From Quatrionicoccus australiensis (GTDB taxonomy: Bacteria > Pseudomonadota > Gammaproteobacteria > Burkholderiales > Rhodocyclaceae): 64,000 bases of DNA. The position numbers were made by a program, and so were the translations under genes. How positions within the stretch are numbered: position 1 is the stretch's first letter; each line of letters starts with the position of its first letter. The stretch lies in NCBI RefSeq assembly GCF_020510525.1, contig NZ_CP075188.1, positions 1,178,001 to 1,242,000 on the forward strand, read 5' to 3'. Shown piece after piece: positions 19,025 through 28,698 of this stretch. A model generated the notes under the pieces. The model was given only the letters and a program-made list of their open reading frames with translations, was not told the DNA's origin and made no database searches.

Positions 19025-19369
19025 TTAGCCTTCCGGGAAGAACACGAAGAGCACGCAGCCCTCGACGGACTGCGGGATGTGCGAACTGCCGGCCGGGTTG
19101 TGGATGAAGCTGCCGGCCGGATAGCTGGTGTGGCCGTCGCAGAAGGTGCCGGAGACGACGAAGACCTCCTCGGCGCCGGGCGCGTGGATGTCGAGCTCGG
19201 GATAGACGGCACCGGGCGCGATTTCGAACAGCAGGGCCTTGCGGCCGTTCTCGCCGGTCCACAGCAGGCGGGTCGTGAAGCCGGGATGAATGCTGCGCGG
19301 CGGGACGTCTTGCCAGTGGCAGGCGACGACGCCGGTGAGATTGAGTGCGGGCGGGGTGTTGGCGGTCAT
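19025..19369 (-). CDS. Cupin-domain protein (ChrR-like)
   Basis: A small (114-residue) single-domain cupin of the type found in ChrR anti-sigma factors and dioxygenase-like proteins: VYPELDIHAPGAEEVFVVSG, DGHTSYPAGSFIHNPAGSSH. Candidate metal ligands are His and Glu residues in these two motifs. No anti-sigma zinc-binding segment is present. ATG 19369 is preferred because GGAG lies before it; an upstream ATG (19408) would add 13 residues. It stands alone, convergent with hsdM. Substrate unknown. Confidence 0.8.
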   Translation of the reverse strand: MTANTPPALNLTGVVACHWQDVPPRSIHPGFTTRLLWTGENGRKALLFEIAPGAVYPELDIHAPGAEEVFVVSGTFCDGHTSYPAGSFIHNPAGSSHIPQSVEGCVLFVFFPEG

Positions 19370-19410
19370 GCTTGGCGGACTCCGGTTCGGCGTTAAATCA
19401 TTTGGCATTA

Positions 19411-19459
19411 TTTTGCCCGGTTTTTAGCGGTCGACCGCTGTGAGACAGCATTTTTGCCC
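19411..19459. repeat. GTCGAC-type interspersed repeat, copy 2
   Basis: TTTTGCCCGGTTTTTA, then the palindrome GCGGTCGACCGC (19427-19438), about 10 nt, then GCATTTTTGCCC. It has T-rich arms on both sides. Located between the divergent cupin and VOC genes. Confidence 0.65.
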
Positions 19460-19521
19460 AAGACAGCCGCCCGGTCAGCCATTATGCTTGCTGCCTATTC
19501 GGTAACCACGGAAGCAACGCC

Positions 19522-19902
19522 ATGCAACTCGCCTACACCATCCTCTACGTTGAAAATGTCGCCGCAAGCCTCGCTTTCTACAGCGCGGCCTTCGGGCTGG
19601 AGCGCAAATTCCTGCACGAATCCGGCGATTTCGGCGAACTGGCGACCGGCACCACGACACTGGCCTTTTCGTCGCGGCAACTGATGCGCTCGCTGGGCAA
19701 GAACCCGCAGCTGGCGCGCCCGGAGGCGCCGTGTTTCGAGATTGCGCTGAGCACGCCGAACGTGCCGGCCGCCTACGCGCAGGCGCTGCAGGCCGGTGCC
19801 AAGGCGGTGCAGGCGCCGGAGCAGATGCCCTGGGGCCAGACCGTGGCTTACGTCGCCGATCCCGACGGCTTTCTCGTCGAACTGTGCACGCCGATGGGCT
19901 GA
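19522..19902 (+). CDS. VOC superfamily (glyoxalase-like) protein
   Basis: A 126-residue vicinal-oxygen-chelate fold protein: LAYTILYVENVAASLAFYSAAFG at the start, FEIALSTPNVPAAY in the middle and YVADPDGFLVELCTP at the end, the usual second metal-ligand strand with Glu. Members include glyoxalases, antibiotic-binding proteins and dioxygenases; this one cannot be assigned further. GGAAG precedes the ATG by about 7 nt. It is a single gene ending in a shared terminator with tyrS. Confidence 0.87.
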   Translation: MQLAYTILYVENVAASLAFYSAAFGLERKFLHESGDFGELATGTTTLAFSSRQLMRSLGKNPQLARPEAPCFEIALSTPNVPAAYAQALQAGAKAVQAPEQMPWGQTVAYVADPDGFLVELCTPMG

Positions 19903-19908
19903 CATGAA

Positions 19909-19932
19909 AACGGCGACCCGCAGGTCGCCGTT
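19909..19932. terminator. Bidirectional hairpin terminator between VOC gene and tyrS
   Basis: AACGGCGACC and GGTCGCCGTT pair into a 10-bp stem with a 4-nt loop. A-rich sequence lies on the left and T-rich on the right, so it can serve both convergent genes. Confidence 0.8.
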
Positions 19933-19952
19933 GTTGTATCGGGCCGGCCGGC

Positions 19953-21227
<1,275 letters not shown>

Positions 21228-21265
21228 GGCAAAACTCTCCACTGGGACAGGCGCTCGCTGAAAGT

Positions 21266-21293
21266 CGCGGGCGCCGAAAAATTCGGACCCGCG
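21266..21293. promoter_or_regulatory. Inverted repeat at the tyrS promoter
   Basis: CGCGGG...CCCGCG with an inner CCGAA/TTCGG pairing forms a strong hairpin. It sits between a TAAAAT-like -10 (minus strand, 21294-21299) and the tyrS start, so it overlaps the likely transcription start. Operator or 5'-leader hairpin; function not established. Confidence 0.4.
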
Positions 21294-21363
21294 ATTTTAG
21301 CAGAGGCGGGCGGCACCCGGCCCGCCTTGGCGCGGCATTTGCCGCTGCGTGCCGGGCCGGTGC

Positions 21364-21680
21364 TCAGGCGGGCAGTGCCACACCATGCGCGGCAAACACT
21401 TCCTTGGCCGCAAACAGGCCGTTCAGGGCGGCCGGAAAGCCGGCATAGACGGCCATCTGCATGATCACCTCGACGATTTTCGCGGGTGTCACGCCGACAT
21501 TGAGCGTGCCGCCGCTATGCGCCTTCAATTGGCTGGTCAGGCGCGCGGGAGTGTTCGATCTGCCGGTAATGTGCAACCCCGGCCGATGCGTTCGTTGTAG
21601 CGCAGCGTATGGAGGCTGAGTCCGCGACGTGTCGCCACTGCCTTGATGGTCAGGTCGGACGCCATGGGCGGGACTGTAAA
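21364..21680 (-). pseudogene. Deletion scar: MerR N-terminal fragment joined to carboxymuconolactone-decarboxylase C-terminal fragment
   Basis: From 21665 the minus strand encodes [28 protein letters not shown], cited here as a MerR winged-helix start that breaks off after ~28 residues. Downstream, in another frame, about 50 residues of a CMD/AhpD-like protein follow ([35 protein letters not shown]) and run to the normal-looking stop at 21364. The MerR remainder and the CMD N-terminal half are missing. This fits a deletion of roughly 500-700 bp that fused two adjacent genes. Neither product would work. Confidence 0.72.
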
Positions 21681-21752
21681 AGTTCGAGCGCGCTCGAAGT
21701 CAAGCGGGGTTTGCGGCAGCACCTCCACCAATGCATCACGACGAATCCCTGT

Positions 21753-22268
21753 TTAGGGATTCAGGAGGAACTCCTTTATCTTCTCAATCGTTGGATTATC
21801 CATGGTGGATATGTCTTTTAAGGAGTCTCGGGTGATAGAGAGTTCTTTCTCTATCAGGCCTAGCGTTTCGTGACTGACAGTTCCTGTGCTATCGACCTCC
21901 ATCCTGACCAGCTGAAACAGGTTAAAAGCATTTCCCACATAATGCGACGTAGCCAGCATTGCTGCGTCATACGTCGCAACTCGCTCTTTGATAAGCCGCG
22001 TCTGATTGAAATGCGCAGAAAGTTCTTTGGAAACCCACCAGGCGATCAGTGTCGAAAGCACAGAGGTAAAGACGATCGTTATCACGTGGGATTGCCAAAG
22101 GGTCAGATTCCCAAATATTTGCTGTTTGAGGGACTCATACGCTGTCATCACGACTGCGGTCGTCACAAAGGTCGTGACTGCTACAGAGGTGCTTGAGCTG
22201 ATCATTCGTTCCAAGCGTTCGGGTTTTTTTGCTGTGTGCACAAATGTCTCCTCATCCTTATTCACCAT
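21753..22268 (-). CDS. Hypothetical two-helix membrane protein
   Basis: A 171-residue protein that I do not recognise. It has a charged N-terminus, two hydrophobic segments (residues ~27-44 and ~60-79) and a C-terminal soluble helical region rich in Glu, Thr and Ser (EKELSITRDSLKDISTM). Codon use is more A/T-rich than in the flanking housekeeping genes, so it was probably acquired horizontally. It lies between a gene scar and an IS630-type element, transcribed away from the latter. Confidence 0.65.
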   Translation of the reverse strand: MVNKDEETFVHTAKKPERLERMISSSTSVAVTTFVTTAVVMTAYESLKQQIFGNLTLWQSHVITIVFTSVLSTLIAWWVSKELSAHFNQTRLIKERVATYDAAMLATSHYVGNAFNLFQLVRMEVDSTGTVSHETLGLIEKELSITRDSLKDISTMDNPTIEKIKEFLLNP

Positions 22269-22302
22269 CTGGTGCCGGAATTAGTATTGCTTTCTCAGAT
22301 TA

Positions 22303-23408
22303 TTAACCTGGCAAATAGATAGGGCGTTTATGTTATGATATTTGCATGGATAAAGAAGATGCCCGCAAGCTCAGGCCAGAGCAACAAAAGGAGAAGCGCA
22401 AGATAGCGCTTCGCATGCGAATGAACGGACGCGAATTTGCCGAGATTGGATTAGCGGTCGGAGTACATTCCCGTACGGTCCAATATTGGTGGTCGCGCTA
22501 CCAGGCAGAAGGCCTCAAGTCGGCGGTAGAAGGCGGCAAAAGAGGCACGGAGATTGGTGAGCGACGCACACTCAGCGTGGAACAGGAGTGGGCAGTGCAG
22601 CAGTTGATCAGCGAGAAAATGCCTGACCAACTCAAGCTTTCCTTCGCGCTCTGGACACGGGCAGCAGTTCAGGAGTTGATCCATCGTCGTTTCAAGATCG
22701 ACATGCCGATTCGGACGGTCGGTGAGTATCTCAAGCGCTGGGGTTTTACACCGCAGAAGCCGTTGAAGCGGGCCTATGAGCAGAAACCTGAATTGGTGGA
22801 GGCTTGGCTCAAGGAGAGTTACCCACGCATCGCCCGGCGCGCCAAGGACGAAGGGGCGGAGATTCACTGGGGTGACGAAACGGGCATCCGTAGCGATTGC
22901 CAACATGGCCGGAGCTATGCGCCAGCGGGAAAAACACCTGTTCAAAGGGTGCCCGGCAGCCGGTTTGCCACGAACATGATCTCCACGGTCACCAACCAGG
23001 GGAAAGTGCGCTTCATGCTCTATCGGGAAACGATGACGGCCACTGTCCTGATTCGATTCCTTGCACGCCTGGTTCGTGATGCTGGACGCAAAGTGTTTTT
23101 GATTCTCGACAACCTGCGAGTGCATCACAGCAACAAGGTTCGGGACTGGTTGGAAAAACATACCGAGCACATTGAGTTGTTCTTCTTGCCCGCCTACGCC
23201 CCGGAACTCAATCCGGACGAGTATCTGAATTGCGACCTGAAGGCCTTGGTTCATGGCGGAAAGCCTGCCAGGAATCGGGATGAACTGGAATCAAAGGTGC
23301 GAGGTGCAATGATGAAAATACAGAATCGCCCAAAACGGGTTATGTCCTATTTTAGACACCGAAAAATCCAATATGCCGCGTAATGAACCTATTGGATTGC
23401 CGGGTTAA
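22303..23408 (+). mobile_element. IS630-family insertion sequence, complete with ends
   Basis: A 1.1-kb element. Left end TTAACCTGGCAAATAGATAGG and the complement of the right end TTAACCCGGCAATCCAATAGG match at most positions. Both ends are flanked by TA (22301-22302 and 23409-23410), the target duplication typical of this family. It carries one intact transposase gene. Confidence 0.85.
22346..23383 (+). CDS. IS630-family transposase
   Basis: A 345-residue DDE transposase. The N-terminal helix-turn-helix (FAEIGLAVGVHSRTVQYWW) is followed by a winged-helix region, then the catalytic core: Asp in HWGDETGI (~176), Asp in FLILDNLRVHHS (~253) and Glu in PELNPDEYLNCDLK (~290). All three catalytic residues are present and the frame is uninterrupted, so the element may still be active. 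Confidence 0.93.
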   Translation: MDKEDARKLRPEQQKEKRKIALRMRMNGREFAEIGLAVGVHSRTVQYWWSRYQAEGLKSAVEGGKRGTEIGERRTLSVEQEWAVQQLISEKMPDQLKLSFALWTRAAVQELIHRRFKIDMPIRTVGEYLKRWGFTPQKPLKRAYEQKPELVEAWLKESYPRIARRAKDEGAEIHWGDETGIRSDCQHGRSYAPAGKTPVQRVPGSRFATNMISTVTNQGKVRFMLYRETMTATVLIRFLARLVRDAGRKVFLILDNLRVHHSNKVRDWLEKHTEHIELFFLPAYAPELNPDEYLNCDLKALVHGGKPARNRDELESKVRGAMMKIQNRPKRVMSYFRHRKIQYAA

Positions 23409-23541
23409 TAGCAGTTAGCAGCTCAATTGATCAATTGTTGCAAATGGCATGGCAGGAAGATGCGTGTCTTGGCTCTTGGGTGTCCATATCTGTAGCGTGC
23501 CTCCTTAAATCGGCCGACTTTTGCGTGGATTATGGATAAGC
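23409..23541. other. Non-coding gap after the insertion sequence
   Basis: No gene seen. Contains a 14-bp perfect palindrome, CAATTGATCAATTG, at 23424-23437. Otherwise featureless. Confidence 0.4.
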
Positions 23542-24678
23542 CTAGTTGAACTGCGCGGGCGCCAGAGCAATAGGAAAAAAAGTTCGGCCCATCAGTTTTC
23601 GGGCCGTAGCTTCAGTGATGGAAAAACAGGCGCCATAACGTACGGCTCCGTCATTTTGGGATCGGTTTGCCTGCACCGCGGTTACGACACCCACCAAGCG
23701 CCCTTGGCCATCCAGCAAGGGTCCTCCGGAAGATCCGGGGCGACAGTAATTCGAAGTCACCAAATAGGGCACGCCGTTACGCTCTGTTCGAGCAATAAAT
23801 TTTGCCTCTGACCAAATAACGTCTGACGATCCGCCCGGATGCCCGAGATTGTAGGTGGTGTCGCCGTTTCCAAGGTTATCTGAAGCCCCCCAGGGAATCA
23901 CGTCTCCGCCAGCCCCTGGTGCATGCAGCAAACATACGTCCTCGTCAGCCAGGCGCGTATATTGTTCCACCCTTGCCACGGTGTTTGTTTGCTTGTGAAT
24001 GACGATCAGCCCGTTGGTTGCCCCGCCAGCAAGCACGTGGCAGTTAGTGAGAATGCGGTCTGGCGCAATGAGTACGCCTGAACCCGATTTGTGACGTTGG
24101 CGAATCATGAACACGGACCAGGCGAGGCATTGAGGGTCAAATCCCGGTTTGCAGGCTGGATGCGAGTAAGTGACAGTCCTGGTCTCGGCCTTTGGCTGAG
24201 CGGCCTGGATGTCGGATGGCAACGCGACAGGTTCGTTTTGCGCCGGTATTTCTGCGGGAGGCGCTTCTGCTTCTGCAGATGGTGGTGCAGGCAAATCAGG
24301 TGCAGGCGAATCCATTGCATTCTCTTGTGCCAGCGATAACGGCGGCGAAGGGTTTTCGATGGGTTTCTTCTTCCAATAGGCCGCGCCAATGGCAAGCAGG
24401 AGCATTAGGAACAGCAAGGAATAACGGCGCCCGCCAGGTTTCGATTCCACGCTCTCAATCGCCCTGGACTGGAGGGCCCTTTCCCGGGCAAGCCTGCGAT
24501 CATAAGCTGCGCGTAAATCCGGAACACGCAGGTTGTCGTAGGCGATTTTTAGCAATGACGTCTCCGTGCCGGCATCCTGCGCTTCTTTTAGTCGGGCCAG
24601 ATAGGCCATTTCGATGTCTTCGGCGGAGGATGAAGCCTCAATGCCCAGGATCGCATACAGTGTGTTTGGTTGGCTCAT
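23542..24678 (-). CDS. J-like domain + membrane segment + trypsin-like serine protease
   Basis: A 378-residue fusion. Residues ~6-65 resemble a J domain (LYAILGIEASSSAEDIEMAY, then AYDNLRVPDLRAAYDRRL) but lack the HPD tripeptide needed to stimulate Hsp70. A single membrane segment spans ~86-100, followed by a Pro/Ala/Glu-rich linker to ~165. The rest is a chymotrypsin-fold protease: TNCHVLAG (His214), DEDVCLL (Asp245/247), RPGSSGGPLL (Ser317). Predicted topology puts the J-like part in the cytoplasm and the protease in the periplasm. It stands alone in the accessory patch. Function unknown; a signal-transducing or quality-control protease is one possibility. Confidence 0.78.
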   Translation of the reverse strand: MSQPNTLYAILGIEASSSAEDIEMAYLARLKEAQDAGTETSLLKIAYDNLRVPDLRAAYDRRLARERALQSRAIESVESKPGGRRYSLLFLMLLLAIGAAYWKKKPIENPSPPLSLAQENAMDSPAPDLPAPPSAEAEAPPAEIPAQNEPVALPSDIQAAQPKAETRTVTYSHPACKPGFDPQCLAWSVFMIRQRHKSGSGVLIAPDRILTNCHVLAGGATNGLIVIHKQTNTVARVEQYTRLADEDVCLLHAPGAGGDVIPWGASDNLGNGDTTYNLGHPGGSSDVIWSEAKFIARTERNGVPYLVTSNYCRPGSSGGPLLDGQGRLVGVVTAVQANRSQNDGAVRYGACFSITEATARKLMGRTFFPIALAPAQFN

Positions 24679-24895
24679 TCGGTGTCAGTGATGGCGGGAA
24701 TGAATAGTTTGACGTCTTGCTGCTTCCTCAACAGGCCCGGGGACGCTGGAGCAAACGAGTATTCATCGGCATCCTGCCGTAAAGCATATGGAATATCAAG
24801 GCAGCATTTTTCCTCGAATTTGCTGCCGGCGGCTGCTATGGAGCGCATTGGTGAGAGCCCGGTTGTGCGCGATTGCTACCTCTTCTCCCCGCTAG

Positions 24896-26323
24896 TCAAA
24901 CCATCGCCAGCCGAATCCACGCCACTCCGCCACCCTCCGGATGATTCGCAAACCCCGCTTCGCCGCCATGCAGCCTGGCCACTTCGCGCACCAGCGCCAG
25001 CCCCAGGCCGGTGCTTTTTTTGCCGGTGGCCGGGCGGGGCAGGGAATAGAAGCGCTCGAACAGTTGCGGCAGGGCGTAGTCGGGGGCGCCGGTGCCATGG
25101 TCGCGGATGCGGATTTCGGCCTCGTCTTCGCCAACTTCGAGCGTGATTTCGATGCGGCCGCCGTCGGGTGAGAATTCGATGGCGTTGTCGAGCAGGTTGA
25201 GGACGGCCTGTTGCAGCAAAAAGGCATCGCCACGCAGGTCGACCGCTGCAGGGGCATCGAGTTGGCAATCAAGGTGGCGGGCATCGAGGAACTGGCGGCG
25301 CAGTTCGATCGTGGTTTTGAGCATTTTGGCGAGGTCGACCGTCGCGCCGCCTTCAGGGGCCTGCAGTTGTTCGACGCGGGCGAGCATCAGCATGCGCTCG
25401 ATGATGGCCTGCAGGCGACGGGCCTGTTCGCCGATGCTGTCGGCGAATTTGCGGCGGTCGGCGGCGGGCAGTTCGTCCTCGAGGATTTCGGCGGCGCCGA
25501 TCACCGCGGTGAGCGGGCTTTTCATTTCGTGCGCGAGGTTCTGCACGTAGCGTTCGACGTATTGCTTGCCTTCGAGCTTTTCGCGCATCTGGCCCAGCGC
25601 GCGGGCGAGTTCGGAAAACTGGTGGCCGCCGCCGGTCGGCGGTTCGACCTTGCGGCCGTCGGCGACGGCGCGGGCGTAGGCGCGCAGGCGGTGGATGGAC
25701 CAGCTCAGCCAGCCCGAGAAGAAGAGGCCGATGGCGGCGGTGGCGGCGAGCAGCCAGAAGCCGGATTGCTTGACGCGTGCCGTGGCGCGGCTGATGTAGG
25801 GGGCGAGCGAGGACATCGGCTTGGCGACCGAGAGCACGCCGATGCGTTCGCCCTGCCAGAAGATGGGGGCGGCGACGTACATCACCGAGGAGTAGGGATC
25901 GTCCGGGTCGTCCAGCGTGCTGCGCGCGCCGTATTCGCCGCGCAGGACGCGGGCGATGTCGCGCCATTGCGAGTAATCCTCGCCGAGCGCGGCGTGTTCG
26001 GAGTCGTAGACGACGATGCCCCTGGCGTCGGTGACATAGACGCGGAAGTCGATGCTTTCCTTGTGCACGCCGGCGATGTCGGCACGCGGGCTGCGCCGGG
26101 TGGCGGCGCGCAGCGAGGCGGCGAAGCTGCCCTGGTTGATGCGTCCGGTCGACAGTTCGAGGGCGGCCATTTCGGCCAGCACGTGCGCCGTGTCGACCAG
26201 GGTTTCCTCGGTTGCCTGGCGGATGCCGGGCTCGGTTTCGCGGTTGATGACGGTAAGCACGAACCAGGCGGCCAGGCCGACCACCAGGAAGTAACCGAAA
26301 AACAGGCGGACCGAGACGTTCAC
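24896..26323 (-). CDS. creC: Sensor histidine kinase CreC
   Basis: Partner of CreB. The 475-residue protein starts at GTG 26323. It has two membrane segments (~8-25 and ~185-202) around a periplasmic sensor, then a HAMP-like region and the kinase core. The phospho-accepting H box is VQNLAHEMKSPLTAVIGAAE, followed by NLLDNAIEFSPDGG (N box), RDHGTG and TGLGLALVREV (G boxes). The sequence around the His and the sensor (ESIDFRVYVTDARGIVVYDS) is characteristic of CreC. The gene follows creB after 7 nt. Confidence 0.92.
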   Translation of the reverse strand: MNVSVRLFFGYFLVVGLAAWFVLTVINRETEPGIRQATEETLVDTAHVLAEMAALELSTGRINQGSFAASLRAATRRSPRADIAGVHKESIDFRVYVTDARGIVVYDSEHAALGEDYSQWRDIARVLRGEYGARSTLDDPDDPYSSVMYVAAPIFWQGERIGVLSVAKPMSSLAPYISRATARVKQSGFWLLAATAAIGLFFSGWLSWSIHRLRAYARAVADGRKVEPPTGGGHQFSELARALGQMREKLEGKQYVERYVQNLAHEMKSPLTAVIGAAEILEDELPAADRRKFADSIGEQARRLQAIIERMLMLARVEQLQAPEGGATVDLAKMLKTTIELRRQFLDARHLDCQLDAPAAVDLRGDAFLLQQAVLNLLDNAIEFSPDGGRIEITLEVGEDEAEIRIRDHGTGAPDYALPQLFERFYSLPRPATGKKSTGLGLALVREVARLHGGEAGFANHPEGGGVAWIRLAMV

Positions 26324-26330
26324 CGCAGTC

Positions 26331-27020
26331 TCAGTCGGCCGTCACGCTGTAACCGAGGCCGCGGTGGGTCTGGATGCAGTCGGCGGTGGCGTCGATGGCG
26401 CGCAGCTTGCCGCGCAGGGTCTTGATGTGGGTGTCCACGGTGCGCTCGAAACTCTCGCCGCTGTCCTGCCAGACGCTTTCCATGATCTGGGCGCGGTTCA
26501 GGATGCGGCCCGGCCGCTCAAGCAGCTGCGCCAGCAGCAGGTATTCGTAACGCGTCAGGTTCAGCCACTGGCCGTGGTAGGCGATGCGCAGGCCATCCCG
26601 GTCGACGGCAAAACGGGCACTTTTTTCCGGTCGACCGTCAGAAATGCCTGTTTTTGCTTCCGGCCGCAGGCGGCGCAGGATGGCGCGGATGCGCGAGACG
26701 ACTTCGCGCGGGCTGAACGGTTTGGCAACGTAATCGTCGCCGCCCAGCTCAAGGCCGACGATGCGGTCCACCTCGTCGGTACGTGCGGTCAGGAATAGCA
26801 CGGGAATATCGGAAAAGCGGCGCAACTGGCGGCAGACGTCGAAACCGTTCAGGTCGGGCAGGCCGACATCGAGTACGACCAGGTCGTGTGCGCCGTCCTG
26901 CAACATGGCCAGCGCCGCACTGCCCAGCGTGCAGCTGTCGGCCGTGAAGCCGTCGGCGCGCAGCGCGTAGGCCAGGGTTTCGGAAATGGCGGGTTCGTCG
27001 TCGACGATCAGGATTTTCAT
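26331..27020 (-). CDS. creB: Response regulator CreB
   Basis: OmpR/PhoB-type regulator of 229 residues from MKILIVDDEP (27020; an ATG at 27038 would add six residues). The phosphoacceptor is Asp51 (LVVLDVGLPD), with Thr78 and Lys100 also in place. A winged-helix domain spans ~145-229 (RYEYLLLAQLLERPGRILNR, ERTVDTHIKTLRGKL, RGLGYSV). Residues ~122-141, the interdomain linker, are encoded by two back-to-back copies of the window's GTCGAC repeat. The expected target sequence TTCAC-N6-TTCAC occurs before creD. Confidence 0.92.
   Translation of the reverse strand: MKILIVDDEPAISETLAYALRADGFTADSCTLGSAALAMLQDGAHDLVVLDVGLPDLNGFDVCRQLRRFSDIPVLFLTARTDEVDRIVGLELGGDDYVAKPFSPREVVSRIRAILRRLRPEAKTGISDGRPEKSARFAVDRDGLRIAYHGQWLNLTRYEYLLLAQLLERPGRILNRAQIMESVWQDSGESFERTVDTHIKTLRGKLRAIDATADCIQTHRGLGYSVTAD
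26599..26657. repeat. GTCGAC-type interspersed repeat, copy 3 (within creB linker)
   Basis: CGGTCGACGGCAAAACGGGC followed by CTTTTTTCCGGTCGACCG, 8 nt, then GCCTGTTTTTGC: two tandem units. It lies in frame between the receiver and DNA-binding domains of CreB. Confidence 0.6.
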
Positions 27021-27152
27021 GGCGCCATGATAATTCATCCCTTTGCCAATTTTGCCAAACTCTACCTGGCCGACTGCTCTCGCGTGCTATGCTTTTCCGG
27101 ACGGGCCGCTTGCCGGCGGCGCGCTCAGATTGTTGTTTCTGGAGGAGGCAAC

Positions 27153-28589
27153 ATGAAGCAGATACATGAATTGGTCGTCCAGTCCTTTGCCGATCCGGCG
27201 ACCCGGCCGGCGGCGCTGGCACGTTATCTGGAAGCGGCGGCGGCTGCGGCGCCGGTTGCGCCGGAACTGCTCGAAGCGGCCCTGGTCGATGCGCTCACTG
27301 CCTGTCAGGCCATCCAGGCCGACAGCGCCCGCCAGGCGGCGGAGCGGCTCGATGCCGAGGAACATACCGAGAACCTGTTGCAACTGCTCGGCACCATCCT
27401 CGAGTCGTCCGACGAAGGCATCCTGGCGCTCGATACCGAAGATCGCATCATTCGTTTCAACAGCCGGCTGGTCGGCCTGTTCGCGATTCCCGACGAGGTC
27501 ATCGCCTTCTGGCGGCACGAGGATGTGATGGCGGCGCTGCTGGCGCAACTGGCCGACCCGGCTGCCTTCAGCCATAGCCTGGCAGAGCTCTGCCTGGCGC
27601 CGGACGCCGACTGGCGCGAGACCCTGGAATGCGCGGACGGGCGCGTCATCGAGTGGCGCTCGCAGCCGCAACCGGCGGTCTGGGCAGGCGTCAAGCGGGT
27701 GATCAGCTTCCTCGACGTGACCGAGCGCTTCCGCTCGGAAACCAACCGCCGCCTGCTTGAGCGCAAGCTCGACGAAACGCGCGAACGCCTGTTGCAGGCC
27801 GAAAAGCTCGCCGCGATTTTCCAGCTCTCGGCCGGGCTGGCGCACGAAATCAGCAATCCGATCGGCTTCATCCAGTCCAATCTTGAGGCGATGGGGCGCT
27901 ACGTGCATACCATGCTTGGCCTGCTCGAACTCTACGCGCAGGCCGAGGATGATTTGCCGCCCGAGGGAGCCAGGATGGCGGCACTCGGTGCAGCCAAAAA
28001 GGCAGCCGACCTCGAGTTCCTGCGTGACGATGTCGTCGATCTGCTCGACGAGTCGCTGCGCGGCACCCGTCGCCTCGCCACCATGGTCGGCAGCCTGCGC
28101 GTGCTGGCGCATGCCCAGGGCAGTGCGATGCAGACGGTCGGTCTGGCCGGACTGCTCGACGCCGCGCTGGTGGCCGCCGATGCGGCGGCGGGCGGGCGCG
28201 TGCAGATCCGGCGCAGTGTAGATGACAGCCTGCAGGTCGAGTGCCGTCCCTCGGAACTGGGCGAGGCGCTCAAGAATCTGTTGCACAACGCCCGCGATGC
28301 GATTGCCGGGGCGGGCGAAATCAGTCTGCGCGCCGGCGCCGACGAGCGTCAGGTCTGGCTCGAGATTGCCGATACCGGCTGCGGGATTCCGGCCGGGAAC
28401 CTGGGCCGCATCTTCGAACCCTTCTTCACCACCAAGCCGCCCGGCGCCGGCATGGGGCTCGGCCTGTCGGTGGCCTATGCGATCGTCGCCATGCATGGCG
28501 GGACGATTGCAGCGACGAGCGAGGCGGGGCAGGGCAGCGTTTTCCGGATCTGCCTGCCGCGGCACCAGGCAGCAATACCGGCAGCCTGA
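27153..28589 (+). CDS. PAS-domain histidine kinase (soluble)
   Basis: A 478-residue protein without membrane segments. A helical N-terminal region (~1-80, Ala-rich) is followed by a PAS domain ([28 protein letters not shown]), then the phosphoacceptor region [21 protein letters not shown] box [10 protein letters not shown], and G boxes DTGCGIP and [13 protein letters not shown]. The long insert between H and N boxes resembles NtrB/DctB-like kinases. Start at ATG 27153, after GGAGGAGG. No response regulator is adjacent downstream. It is divergent from creB. Likely cytoplasmic redox or ligand sensing, which is inference. Confidence 0.88.
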   Translation: MKQIHELVVQSFADPATRPAALARYLEAAAAAAPVAPELLEAALVDALTACQAIQADSARQAAERLDAEEHTENLLQLLGTILESSDEGILALDTEDRIIRFNSRLVGLFAIPDEVIAFWRHEDVMAALLAQLADPAAFSHSLAELCLAPDADWRETLECADGRVIEWRSQPQPAVWAGVKRVISFLDVTERFRSETNRRLLERKLDETRERLLQAEKLAAIFQLSAGLAHEISNPIGFIQSNLEAMGRYVHTMLGLLELYAQAEDDLPPEGARMAALGAAKKAADLEFLRDDVVDLLDESLRGTRRLATMVGSLRVLAHAQGSAMQTVGLAGLLDAALVAADAAAGGRVQIRRSVDDSLQVECRPSELGEALKNLLHNARDAIAGAGEISLRAGADERQVWLEIADTGCGIPAGNLGRIFEPFFTTKPPGAGMGLGLSVAYAIVAMHGGTIAATSEAGQGSVFRICLPRHQAAIPAA

Positions 28590-28628
28590 GCTTTCCGGCG
28601 CGTCACCCGCACGTGGGCCCGAGCCGAC

Positions 28629-28655
28629 TTCACCCTCGCTTCGTCATCTCTTCAC
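28629..28655 (+). promoter_or_regulatory. CreB-like triple box upstream of the radical SAM gene
   Basis: TTCAC-N6-TTCGT-N6-TTCAC with exact 11-bp spacing, 44 bp before the ATG at 28699. The outer repeats match the CreB half-site; the middle one has two mismatches. A possible second CreB target near creBC. Confidence 0.4.
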
Positions 28656-28698
28656 CGGGTGGGCAAATGCTGACAGCTCTTCGTTCAAGGAGCCTGCC

